This document shows positions 28,456-36,032 of a stretch of 37,206 nucleotides of DNA, in pieces (the stretch's first letter is position 1; the number at the start of each line of letters is the position of its first letter). The position numbers and the translations under genes are program-made. A model generated the notes under the pieces. That model was given only the letters and a program-made list of their open reading frames with translations, had not been told where the DNA came from and did not search any database. This stretch comes from a virus: positions 1-37,206 of IMG/VR virus record IMGVR_UViG_3300024433_000021, one strand, 5' to 3'.

Positions 28456-29064
28456 TTAAACTACAGAATTAGATCCGGTAGCAACGTAGGTAACTACATC
28501 GCTATTGGCTCCAACTACTCCAGTACCAAAAGTTAAGCCACGAATGGCTTTGTTTTCAGTTGCAATTGGAGTTCCATTAGTATCAGAAACTCTTGTTACT
28601 ACTCCTCCAGATACCCAAACGCTATACCCAGTTACCGAAGTATTGGCGGTAACGGTGATAGTTGTTGCTGTAATAGAGGTGATGGTAAAAGTTCCATTTA
28701 AGCTGTTAGTTCCAGTCAAATCGTCTGCTGCAACTTCAGATACTTCAATGGTATCTCCCGCTGCAAATCCAAAAGTCGCAGTATCATTTACTGTAATGAC
28801 TCCAGGGTTTGCATTGGTAAAAGCGCTAATAGTAGCGCCATATGCCGCGTTTTGTGCTAGAGGGGTAAACCCGTTTGAAGAGGTGTACGCTCCACTAGTT
28901 ACTGTAAAATAAGAAGCATCCGCCATAGAAGAGTTCCATGAAAAGATACTTCCAGCTGTTTGGTTGTAGACTGTGATTGCATCAACAGTGAAACCAAAGC
29001 TAATATTAGTGGCTGCCGTTCCCGATGAAGGATTGGTATAAGTGCCGACTTTCATTTGTGACAT
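28456..29064 (-). CDS. Post-capsid beta protein (decoration or head protein) with FCCH-like insert
   Basis: 202 aa, rich in Thr/Ser/Gly and beta strand throughout. Residues 78-150 (A-F-T-N-A-N-P-G-V-I-T-V, D-T-I-E-V-S-E, N-G-T-F-T-I-T-S-I) form a divergent copy of the FCCH-like module seen in the tail connector and hub. Flanking sequence (S-F-G-F-T-V-D-A-I-T-V-Y-N-Q) may be a second jelly-roll. It directly follows the major capsid gene and precedes a terminator, so it is likely abundant, such as a capsid decoration protein. Confidence 0.55.
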   Translation of the reverse strand: MSQMKVGTYTNPSSGTAATNISFGFTVDAITVYNQTAGSIFSWNSSMADASYFTVTSGAYTSSNGFTPLAQNAAYGATISAFTNANPGVITVNDTATFGFAAGDTIEVSEVAADDLTGTNSLNGTFTITSITATTITVTANTSVTGYSVWVSGGVVTRVSDTNGTPIATENKAIRGLTFGTGVVGANSDVVTYVATGSNSVV

Positions 29065-29076
29065 ATCTACTCCTCC

Positions 29077-30018
29077 TTAACTGTGGGTTGACATTAGGTT
29101 TAACATGAATGCATCATTAAGTATCCTAGCTACAAAGGGATGCTGCCATCCAACCGATCCTCTTTGATGAAGAGGGTCAGCAGAACCAGCAGATCCTAGA
29201 GGCTCAATATAGAAGTCTCCAGTTTCGCTACGAAGATGCACAAGTGCATACGCTTCTTTACCAACAATGAAGTTGTTATACACAGCAGGTGAAGCACTAG
29301 AAACAGATCCTACAGAAGTGTAGAGCCATCTTACGTTTCCAGTTGATCCCCATTCTGCATCCAGAACAGTTCCTTGTTGAGCATAGTTGCTTGTGTTCAC
29401 AAAGTTAGATACAAGTTCTAGATCATCTAGAAGGTCAGTATCAAGGTATCCCCAGAACGCAGGGCGAACAGGAGAGGTACCAAGAGCATCACGACCGGTA
29501 ACAACTTCAGAAATCATATCTGCGTCGTTTCCAAGAAGCGTTTTTACTGCTGCATCAATATCTTCTTTTGTAAGTTCTGTCGGTGTATTACCGTTAGAAC
29601 CATTAGAACACTGGAGAACTGAGCTAGTTGATGCAAGAACATCTCTAGTCACTTCATCCATTGTCTGAGCCATATTCTGTGCAAGAAGTCGCGCAGATTC
29701 ATTGAGAACACGGTCCTCAACGGTAAGCTCTACTTGGTTAGTAATAGTTACAAAGTTTCCGTAAAACGAAACTCTTGCCTTAATGTCTGTCGCACTTAAT
29801 GGTGCCCCAGGAGGGGTTGTACCATCAATTAGTGGGATAGGCACTGTCGAGAGTCTTGAATATCTACGGAACACAATAGTGTCACCACTCTTTTCGGGAA
29901 GAACACGTTTTTGAGCAAACTTGTTATAAACTAGCGTAGGATACGCAGTCATAAGCAAAAGTCTGTCATAGTATTCCCGAACAGCTGGAGGTAACACACT
30001 TACTGTGGTTATAGTCAT
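29077..30018 (-). CDS. Major capsid protein, N4-gp56 family
   Basis: 313 aa. N4-gp56-type features: E-Y-Y-D-R-L-L-L-M-T-A-Y-P-T-L-V (15-30), G-D-T-I-V-F-R-R-Y-S-R-L-S (44-56), L-I-D-G-T-T-P-P-G-A-P-L-S (63-75), Y-G-N-F-V-T-I-T-N-Q-V-E-L and L-L-A-Q-N-M-A-Q-T-M-D-E-V-T-R. This is an HK97-fold capsid family. Start ATG 30018 after CACGAGG, part of leader element A. Upstream is the scaffold, downstream the post-capsid beta protein and a terminator. Confidence 0.85.
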   Translation of the reverse strand: MTITTVSVLPPAVREYYDRLLLMTAYPTLVYNKFAQKRVLPEKSGDTIVFRRYSRLSTVPIPLIDGTTPPGAPLSATDIKARVSFYGNFVTITNQVELTVEDRVLNESARLLAQNMAQTMDEVTRDVLASTSSVLQCSNGSNGNTPTELTKEDIDAAVKTLLGNDADMISEVVTGRDALGTSPVRPAFWGYLDTDLLDDLELVSNFVNTSNYAQQGTVLDAEWGSTGNVRWLYTSVGSVSSASPAVYNNFIVGKEAYALVHLRSETGDFYIEPLGSAGSADPLHQRGSVGWQHPFVARILNDAFMLNLMSTHS

Positions 30019-30023
30019 AATTT

Positions 30024-30081
30024 CCTCGTGTTGTTGTTGTGCTCATCTCTCTAGCACTATGCTAGAGAAGTGGTTCTGAGC
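30024..30081 (-). promoter_or_regulatory. Leader element copy A (before major capsid gene)
   Basis: On the minus strand: GCUCA, GAACCAC, U, hairpin UCUCUAGCA-UAG-UGCUAGAGA, GA, UGAGC, ACAACAACAACACGAGG, AAAUU, AUG. The outer stem is 5 bp and the inner hairpin 9 bp. It begins only 6 bases after the scaffold stop, so it is inside an operon. CGAGG is the ribosome site of the capsid gene. Confidence 0.75.
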
Positions 30082-30087
30082 TTAGTC

Positions 30088-30768
30088 TTAAACGACTCCT
30101 AAATTACGGTTTACCAGTTCACGAAAGTCATCATCCTTCATGTCCTTGTACCTTCGGGCCTGAGATATTGGAGAAGTGGCCCCTAGGCTGGATAAACTAC
30201 CGGCCTGTGCCGAGTTTTCAACTATGCGTTGTGCATCTAGGGACTTCTTCTTTTGTTTGTTCTGACTTTTAAATCCATCAGAATTCTTTGCCAAATGGTA
30301 AGCAAGTTCATAATCTTGAGTCTGCTCCAGTGACCTGCGCAAAGCAGGATTCGTCTTTAAAACTTCCGGTAAATACCTTTGAATCACATCTTGATAGTCA
30401 GGATACTTTTGGGTCATCTTGAGTTCTTCAACCGAACCTTGATAGTTTTGCTGGACTTTACTGAGGAGTTTTTTAGCTTCTCCATAGGTAAGAACATCAC
30501 TATCATCTATACCTTCAAACTCGTCCTTTACAGGAGGAGCCGGTGCACGGTTTCGGTTAGACTCCATCAAAGCCAAATGATCCTTTATCATTCGAAGCTC
30601 TTCTTCTAAATGCTGGCGTTGCCCTCTTTCGGATTGCAAAGCTGCCAAAGGAACGACTTGCGCCTCTCCTTCTACTGCTTGCTCGTACTGAGAATGTTCA
30701 ACATTCGCTTCTAGTGGAGCGGCGGCCTCCAAATATTGTTCGCCCGAAACGTTAATTTCTTCGCTCAT
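30088..30768 (-). CDS. Capsid scaffold protein
   Basis: 226 aa, acidic, with a coiled segment at residues 40-70 (P-L-A-A-L-Q-S-E-R-G-Q-R-Q-H-L-E-E-E-L), a Pro-rich hinge, a helical middle (Q-K-Y-P-D-Y-Q-D-V-I-Q-R-Y-L-P-E-V-L) and a basic C-terminus (Q-A-R-R-Y-K-D-M). This is the common scaffold layout of short-tailed phages. It is directly upstream of the major capsid gene. Its leader (30769-30835) has hairpins but no GAACCAC. Confidence 0.75.
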   Translation of the reverse strand: MSEEINVSGEQYLEAAAPLEANVEHSQYEQAVEGEAQVVPLAALQSERGQRQHLEEELRMIKDHLALMESNRNRAPAPPVKDEFEGIDDSDVLTYGEAKKLLSKVQQNYQGSVEELKMTQKYPDYQDVIQRYLPEVLKTNPALRRSLEQTQDYELAYHLAKNSDGFKSQNKQKKKSLDAQRIVENSAQAGSLSSLGATSPISQARRYKDMKDDDFRELVNRNLGVV

Positions 30769-30835
30769 CGCGGTTAACTCCTTAATTTACGCCCGTTCTA
30801 GCACTCTTAGTGTTGAAGCGCTAATGTCGGCGGCA

Positions 30836-31207
30836 CTATTGTGTTACGTAGGCTCTTGGGATGGTTGTTGTTTCTACGACAACTTCATCACATGCCTTTG
30901 CTCCCAATCCTGGGAGGGCAGTAAAGTCAAACGGACGCTGAGGCATATTCACCTCCCAGTCGATAGTGCCTTTTGCATTATCAACCTTTCCAGCGATCAT
31001 CCCCACTTGAGATGAAGGCTCGGCCTTATAAGCTTTAATGTGTTTTATCAATGTGGGCTTTCCGTCTACGCTACTCTTGGAGGGTTTTGCAAATACGACG
31101 ATCCAATAAGGTTCCCGAAGGTTCTTATTTGCATCGACGATGTCGGCAATTTGTTTATTGTCCTCTTCAATAATAGCGTCGCGGGTTTCCCCAGTCTCTT
31201 GACTCAT
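30836..31207 (-). CDS. Hypothetical head-operon protein between portal and scaffold
   Basis: 123 aa. Residues 32-75 are mixed beta (P-Y-W-I-V-V-F-A-K-P, then L-I-K-H-I-K-A-Y-K-A-E-P-S-S-Q-V-G), ending with a Val/Thr-rich strand (E-V-V-V-E-T-T-T). No family recognised. Its start is governed by leader element B. The position suggests a head-assembly accessory. Confidence 0.55.
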   Translation of the reverse strand: MSQETGETRDAIIEEDNKQIADIVDANKNLREPYWIVVFAKPSKSSVDGKPTLIKHIKAYKAEPSSQVGMIAGKVDNAKGTIDWEVNMPQRPFDFTALPGLGAKACDEVVVETTTIPRAYVTQ

Positions 31208-31213
31208 AGTAAT

Positions 31214-31269
31214 CTCGTGTTGTTGTGCTCTATTTGTGTAGACAATGTCTGCACAAAGTGGTTCAGAGC
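31214..31269 (-). promoter_or_regulatory. Leader element copy B (before the pre-scaffold gene)
   Basis: On the minus strand: GCUCU, GAACCAC, hairpin UUUGUG-C-AGAC-AUU-GUCU-A-CACAAA, U, AGAGC, ACAACAACACGAG, AUUACU, AUG. Compared with copy A the outer stem changes A-U to U-A at the inner pair (compensatory), and the inner hairpin sequence is entirely different but still pairs. Confidence 0.75.
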
Positions 31270-31308
31270 GTTATTACCAATTACCTACCAATATCTAACG
31301 ATTTGGTA

Positions 31309-31587
31309 TTAATACTCGTAGTTCCAAGCTTCAGCAGGATAGCCTTTGCTACCCACGCTTTCGTATCGGACCCGACCCATGTCATATTGTTCCGAATTAG
31401 TGGAAACGTATTTAACTCCGCTGGCTTGTGTGCCATCTTTTAAGTTAAACACTCCTCCACGGTCCTTGGATTTGCGCATGCCGCGAGACTCATCTCTACG
31501 GTCAGAATAAGATTGCTTTTTACCACTCTCTTTCCCGCGTCTCATTCCAAGGCTTTCGTCCATTCGGGCGTCATATCCTTGTGCCAT
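31309..31587 (-). CDS. Small basic head protein with M-D-E-S-L-G-M-R-R-G-K-E-S motif
   Basis: 92 aa. Residues 9-28 contain M-D-E-S-L-G-M-R-R-G-K-E-S-G-K-K-Q-S-Y, which recurs almost exactly in the 51-aa protein at 34383. A degenerate second unit (R-R-D-E-S-R-G-M-R-K-S-K) follows. The C-terminal 45 residues are Tyr/Gly-rich. Basic, short and in the portal neighbourhood, it may be packaged or bind DNA. No family recognised. Confidence 0.6.
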   Translation of the reverse strand: MAQGYDARMDESLGMRRGKESGKKQSYSDRRDESRGMRKSKDRGGVFNLKDGTQASGVKYVSTNSEQYDMGRVRYESVGSKGYPAEAWNYEY

Positions 31588-31589
31588 AT

Positions 31590-33686
31590 CTAAACCTCCA
31601 AAGGTTCAGGCGTTTGTAATGTCTCCTGAGGGATACTTTGTCCCCCAAGAGGATTTGCGAGAGGAGAAGCAGCTTGCTCCGTTCCTCGTGCAGCTGTTGC
31701 GACATCATCCGACTTAATCTGTTCTTCTTTTGCTCGGTTCATCTCTTCCATCATCTGAACAATGCCTAAATATTTAATGAGCCTTTCATCATCAATCGAT
31801 GAGAGCTCCGTGATAGCCTTTGCCCTATCTAATGCCGCGGAGGCTCTATCATCAACAGCTCTCGCAGCTCTTTCATCTTCAAGTCCCATATTGGCTACAG
31901 CCCGAGTGAATCTTTCCTTACTTAGAGCAATATCTGAAATGGCCTTGGCTTGCTGTGATTGTCGCTGACCATCTACGAGAGACATTTGGACCTTTTGAGC
32001 CTCTTGAGCCTGCTCTGCCTGAGCTTTTTCTTCTTGTTCAAGTTCTTGGAGATATTCTCCTTTCCCTTGAATTGGAGCTGCTTTAGCAAGCATAGTTCCG
32101 GATACAGGTGCACCGGCGGCTTTAAGATCAAGGAGTTGCCTAAAGTACATTTGTTTTTGCGTTCCGGTGAGCATCCCTTCTTGGATACTAATATCGTACT
32201 TGATGAAGTCTTTAGAGAAGAATTGGTCGCTTGGCTTACGGTTTAAAATGCGTTCGATTTTTTGGGGTGTCCACTTCTGCATCATCTTGATACACTTCTT
32301 TGCTGCTTGCTTCTGAGCAAACCGAAGGTTTTCCATAAGGTCCTGGATATTTACTAGAGAGGCTCCTTGACGGAGCATCATCATAATTCCAGATTCCTGA
32401 TCATTTTGAGTTTCTCCGAAAGAAGCATCGTTAATACCAACAGCTGATAAAATATCTGCATCAAATTGTCGTTGAAGCTCAAACATACCAGCAGGTATTT
32501 GAGCCGGTTGAATCTTTTCAATTGCACCTGGCTTAGCATCTCTGTCTCTCCAAATTACTTTTCCTTGACTGGTTTGGAAAAGTGAACGAGGGTTGATGAC
32601 AGATTCTTCGTCTGCTATCCATCCTGAATTTATCTGTGAGTCTAAAATATCGACCATCTGGGAACGTCGACGATTAGATTCCTTTTGAGGATCGATCTGA
32701 GGGCGCACCAACGATTGGACCTTTAGACCCCAGTGTTCAGACTCAGGTTCAAATATCCCCACAAAAGGTACAAAAGGATATTCGTTGAGACCGTATTGAT
32801 TAATCTCAGTCTTCATGTAGTTATTGTTTAAGATGATATGGCACTCTACGTAGCGCTGGGGACGCATTACCTTCTTAATTTGGGGATACTGGTCCATGAA
32901 AAACTGCATGTCTTTCTCTTCCCCCTCCCACTCTATGAATTCACCAGTCTCCTCATCCACAAGCATAGGAACTTGTTTCCACTTCTGCTGATAGAATTCA
33001 TCGTAAGCAATAAAATCTTGTCCATTAGGTTGGGTCTGATAAGGAAGCCAAGTAAACTTGTCGTCTCTTGACCATCCCATCTTATGAAGTTCATAGACCT
33101 CTTTTTCCATCCCTGGGAGGAGAGAAGCAGCGTGCTCAGGACTAAGATATTTTCTTCTCATGACGTAAGAGCAGTCGGAGAAGTCTAATTGCGTAAAATA
33201 TGGATCAGTAATAAAGCCAGAATAAGGCTCTCTACCAAACCTAATGTCACCATTGATTGGGTCGTCACGATAATCCATCCACATTGTTAAAAGATTAAAT
33301 CCAGTTTTTAGCGCTCCACCAAAGGAATTGCTAATATGCCTATACCCTTCTCCGGTATCGAAAGCATAAAGAAGGAGTTCAGTGAGGTCGTCGGCAGACT
33401 GTTGATCAGTACTTTCTCGGGGCTGAACTACGGGACTATTTTGATGCTGGATATGGTAGCCCAGGATAAGATTGATATTTTTACGGATTAGATTGTAGGT
33501 GAACGCATTGCGGTTCTCTTGGAATAGCTTCTGCCTTTCTTTCTCATCCCACTGCTCTCCTAAATAGAAACGAAGGTCTCTATCGGCTAATGGGTAGAAA
33601 GGATTCCAGGCATAGTAGGCTTCTTGGTAGTAATCGTTATACTCATTAACAATCGATAAACCGTCGTAAACAGTCGACATTCGCAC
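31590..33686 (-). CDS. Portal protein (P22/T7-type)
   Basis: 698 aa. N-terminal R-F-Y-L-G-E-Q-W-D (residues 39-47), N-A-F-T-Y-N-L-I-R-K-N-I-N-L-I-L-G-Y (60-77) and the later V-P-F-V-G-I-F-E-P (about 320) are characteristic of large podovirus portals. The C-terminal 170 residues are a long Gln/Glu/Ala-rich helix (barrel region), ending with a short Pro-rich tail. It forms the dodecameric DNA channel for terminase docking. A 245-base structured leader including element D precedes it. Confidence 0.85.
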   Translation of the reverse strand: MRMSTVYDGLSIVNEYNDYYQEAYYAWNPFYPLADRDLRFYLGEQWDEKERQKLFQENRNAFTYNLIRKNINLILGYHIQHQNSPVVQPRESTDQQSADDLTELLLYAFDTGEGYRHISNSFGGALKTGFNLLTMWMDYRDDPINGDIRFGREPYSGFITDPYFTQLDFSDCSYVMRRKYLSPEHAASLLPGMEKEVYELHKMGWSRDDKFTWLPYQTQPNGQDFIAYDEFYQQKWKQVPMLVDEETGEFIEWEGEEKDMQFFMDQYPQIKKVMRPQRYVECHIILNNNYMKTEINQYGLNEYPFVPFVGIFEPESEHWGLKVQSLVRPQIDPQKESNRRRSQMVDILDSQINSGWIADEESVINPRSLFQTSQGKVIWRDRDAKPGAIEKIQPAQIPAGMFELQRQFDADILSAVGINDASFGETQNDQESGIMMMLRQGASLVNIQDLMENLRFAQKQAAKKCIKMMQKWTPQKIERILNRKPSDQFFSKDFIKYDISIQEGMLTGTQKQMYFRQLLDLKAAGAPVSGTMLAKAAPIQGKGEYLQELEQEEKAQAEQAQEAQKVQMSLVDGQRQSQQAKAISDIALSKERFTRAVANMGLEDERAARAVDDRASAALDRAKAITELSSIDDERLIKYLGIVQMMEEMNRAKEEQIKSDDVATAARGTEQAASPLANPLGGQSIPQETLQTPEPLEV

Positions 33687-33931
33687 TCACAAATAGGTTG
33701 TACTCTCACCGTATTGAAAGTGCGAGGCCGATGATACGGCATCGAAAGGAGAGCTACTCCAACCCCGCGTGTTGTTTAATTGGCTAGTAGTGGTTCAGCC
33801 AGTAAATTTGCCCATCCTCAATTTGTCGACGGATCTCGAAGGGCTACCGTCTTTCCCTGGGATAACTCCAGTCTCTTATTTAAGTCCGAGGTCGCGACTG
33901 CACAAACGTTACCAAAATGATAACATTGGTG
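33687..33931 (-). other. Structured leader of the portal gene
   Basis: 245 bases without a gene, less AT-rich than its surroundings. In order on the minus strand: a 9-bp hairpin (AAUGUUAUC/GGUAACGUU, two G-U pairs) right after the upstream stop, CAGTC/GACTG, GACGG/CCGTC, leader element D, a hairpin in the GGAGTAGCTCTCC segment, GCCG/CGGC, and CGCACT/AGTGCG enclosing CAATACGGTGA. The last phrase recurs before the HTH gene at 36441. It looks like a regulated leader or a small RNA. Confidence 0.5.
33768..33801 (-). promoter_or_regulatory. Leader element copy D (portal leader)
   Basis: On the minus strand: UGGCU, GAACCAC, UACU, AGCCA, AUUAAACAACACGCGGGG. Five-base stem, 11-base loop, as in copy E. 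CACGAGG is replaced by CACGCGGGG and there is no start codon within 10 bases. The portal ATG lies about 80 bases downstream, so direct control of its ribosome site is less obvious here. Confidence 0.6.
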
Positions 33932-34219
33932 TTATTTCTTCTTGCTGTCCCTAAGCTCAGGATACTTTCTATATACTGCGCTCTTAATACCAGAGGGCCT
34001 AGGAGCATTGTGCGCAAGTTTTAACGCGCTTTTCGCTCTAGCTTTTGTATTAATCGGATAGCTACCTTTTGGTGCACCACCCGAAGGTCCCGCAAAATCT
34101 TTAGAGGAAACGTTTTTATACTCTCCAACATTGGAGCCTCCAGCTTTCTTTTGCATCTTGGATTCTTTACCGCGAGGAACTTTCATTCCTTTTCCAATCG
34201 TTACTTTCTTAGTGGCCAT
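33932..34219 (-). CDS. Small basic head-associated protein (conserved phage type)
   Basis: 95 aa, Lys/Gly/Ser-rich. Residues 40-90 (K-D-F-A-G-P-S-G-G-A-P-K-G-S-Y-P-I-N, then A-R-A-K-S-A-L-K-L-A-H and V-Y-R-K-Y-P-E-L) match a pattern often seen in phage proteins near portal or prohead-protease genes. Function unknown. Start ATG 34219 after AAAGGACC, overlapping the previous gene by 11 bases. Confidence 0.6.
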   Translation of the reverse strand: MATKKVTIGKGMKVPRGKESKMQKKAGGSNVGEYKNVSSKDFAGPSGGAPKGSYPINTKARAKSALKLAHNAPRPSGIKSAVYRKYPELRDSKKK

Positions 34220-34382
34220 AACGAGGGGTCCTTTGCTTTAAAGCTTCACGAGTTTGCTCGACTGCTTCTTCTACGGGTTGTTGATAAGAGGGAGATCTAG
34301 CTACAATGGGAACATCGCAATAACTTGCGTTTGTCTCATGTCTCATTCTGGATTCTCTCTCTTTCATATATTCTTTATCCAT
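34209..34382 (-). CDS. Hypothetical 57-aa protein
   Basis: ATG 34382 follows AAAGGTAAGTAA at good spacing, directly after the stop of the previous gene. The protein is charged (M-K-E-R-E-S-R-M-R-H-E-T) with a helical C-terminus (V-E-E-A-V-E-Q-T-R-E-A-L). No family recognised. Tight packing on both sides supports it. Confidence 0.55.
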   Translation of the reverse strand: MDKEYMKERESRMRHETNASYCDVPIVARSPSYQQPVEEAVEQTREALKQRTPRYGH

Positions 34383-34538
34383 TTACTTACCTTTTTTGCT
34401 GCTGCCTCGTCCCATGGCTTTTTTCATGCCAGTAGACTCATGCCGCCTGCTCTTATAAGATTGTTTCTTCGTGGACTCTTTACCACGGCGCATACCTAAG
34501 CTTTCGTCCATCTTGTCTTTCTTAGTTTGTTTCTTCAT
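34383..34538 (-). CDS. 51-aa basic protein, paralogue of the 31309 protein
   Basis: ATG 34538 overlaps the stop of the DUF551 gene (ATGA) and has AAGGAAATAAA upstream. Residues 10-27 (M-D-E-S-L-G-M-R-R-G-K-E-S-T-K-K-Q-S) are nearly identical to the start of the 92-aa protein at 31309. A degenerate repeat (R-R-H-E-S-T-G-M-K-K) follows. Very basic. Two related short genes on either side of the portal suggest duplication and a shared structural or DNA-binding role. Confidence 0.65.
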   Translation of the reverse strand: MKKQTKKDKMDESLGMRRGKESTKKQSYKSRRHESTGMKKAMGRGSSKKGK

Positions 34539-34792
34539 TTTATTTCCTTGGGTTCCTGTAGCTCCATATCTTCTGGGAAAGCTGGTAGATACATCCAGTG
34601 TGTTGCTTCATCATCTAAATGATTATCGAACTCTCTTATAAAACAGACTTCACCTGTCTTTTCCTGGTGAGCCGCTGCATAGGCACCTATATAGGTATAC
34701 CCAGGGTAAAGTTTAGTTAATGTGCGAGTACAGACTAATACGCTCCTATAGGCTACAGGTAATTCTTTATCCACCCTAGTCCACTTATCCAT
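34535..34792 (-). CDS. DUF551-like protein (third copy)
   Basis: 85 aa. W-T-R-V-D-K-E-L-P (residues 4-12) and T-H-W-M-Y-L-P (65-71) are the family landmarks. It overlaps the end of terL by 8 bases. Known homologues are small phage proteins without assigned function. Having three in one phage is notable. Confidence 0.75.
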   Translation of the reverse strand: MDKWTRVDKELPVAYRSVLVCTRTLTKLYPGYTYIGAYAAAHQEKTGEVCFIREFDNHLDDEATHWMYLPAFPEDMELQEPKEIK

Positions 34793-36032
34793 ATATTTCC
34801 TCTAGTCTCTCGGCATCATCTTCGTTCATTGACGGGCCTAGCTTCTTGTTAAAAAAGTGCGTATAGAGCGCATACCTTTGCGCATCCATAGCATGATCAT
34901 TTTGCTTAATCGGCTTGTCTTCGCCCCTTTGCGAGGCTTTCGAATCCCAGAGATAGTTGCTGAACTCTTTGAGCGTTTGGGTGCAGTTGGCGCAGATTTT
35001 GTACGTACCATTGGTTAACAGTTGCCCCGTAAATCGGATTCCTGGAAGGACATCATTAATAGCGTCAGCGACATTTCCTACTCCATTTCTTCGTAGCTCT
35101 TGCCTAAAGGAGGCAGCGCTAGGATCTATATAGATTCTTTTTACATTGTATCCGGTAACAAATTCTTGTAAATCTTTTACATAATCATAATCACTTTTCT
35201 GTCTTAGTTCTTTTTTAGAATCGAAATAATACTCTTTTTCCAGCCACATATTAGGGTAACCACCAGGGTTATAACCGATAAGAGAAAATACGCAAGGGTT
35301 AGTAGTCCCGTAATCAACACCCACAATGTAATAATCAGCGACAGACTGAGGCATTTGTATAACGTGATAATCTTCATTAAAAAAGTCATAAACAGCTCCA
35401 TCCGCTAACACCCAATCCCCGAGGATATATCTTTTGTACCAGAGTCCCTGGTATTCCCGCGATATCTCCTCAATGAAGTTCTCACTAAGAGAAGGATTAT
35501 CCCGTATATTAAAGGAAAATATTTTTATGTTGAGTTCATCCGGCCGATCAATGTAGTCTGTTTTCAGCCAGTGATATGGCGAATCAGGATTTGTAGAAGC
35601 AAACAACTGAGCACCCTCGACAGATAATCGAGATAATAACATTTTAAAAAACCCTTCAGGGATCAATGTTGCTTCATCAATTAGCGCGCCGGCGAACTCG
35701 GAACCGCGTATCTTACCCTCTGCCCTTTCGTCATTGGCACCGACAACATACATAAGCCTATTATAGAGAGTAACTTCCCCCTTTCCAATTGAGTAATTTA
35801 AAGCGTTTCCAACGAGCTCTTGAAGAGGAAGAATAATATTTCTTTTTATGGTTTTATCTGTTCTCCCACAGATCAAAAGAGGTCCAGAAGGTCCAGTTCG
35901 ACAGAATTCCAGCCACCTCAGCATTGAGATGAAAGACTTCCCTGCCCTTACAGGACCCTCAAAGATATTGATCCGAGCGTCTGACTTTTGATAAGAGTCT
36001 AGCTGGGTCTGACTGAGCTGCTCAATGAACAT
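34785..36032 (-). CDS. terL: Terminase large subunit
   Basis: 415 aa. ATPase: Walker A G26-P-V-R-A-G-K-S33, Walker B A-L-I-D-E-A (116-121) and coupling motif S-T-N (146-148). Nuclease of RNase H fold: D240-Y-G-T-T, Y-I-D303-P and N-D-H-A-M-D383, giving the three metal-binding acidic residues. Length and motif spacing fit the PBSX/Terminase-6 groups. It cuts and pumps DNA into the prohead through the portal. Start ATG 36032 overlaps the HTH gene by 11 bases. Confidence 0.92.
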   Translation of the reverse strand: MFIEQLSQTQLDSYQKSDARINIFEGPVRAGKSFISMLRWLEFCRTGPSGPLLICGRTDKTIKRNIILPLQELVGNALNYSIGKGEVTLYNRLMYVVGANDERAEGKIRGSEFAGALIDEATLIPEGFFKMLLSRLSVEGAQLFASTNPDSPYHWLKTDYIDRPDELNIKIFSFNIRDNPSLSENFIEEISREYQGLWYKRYILGDWVLADGAVYDFFNEDYHVIQMPQSVADYYIVGVDYGTTNPCVFSLIGYNPGGYPNMWLEKEYYFDSKKELRQKSDYDYVKDLQEFVTGYNVKRIYIDPSAASFRQELRRNGVGNVADAINDVLPGIRFTGQLLTNGTYKICANCTQTLKEFSNYLWDSKASQRGEDKPIKQNDHAMDAQRYALYTHFFNKKLGPSMNEDDAERLEEIYG

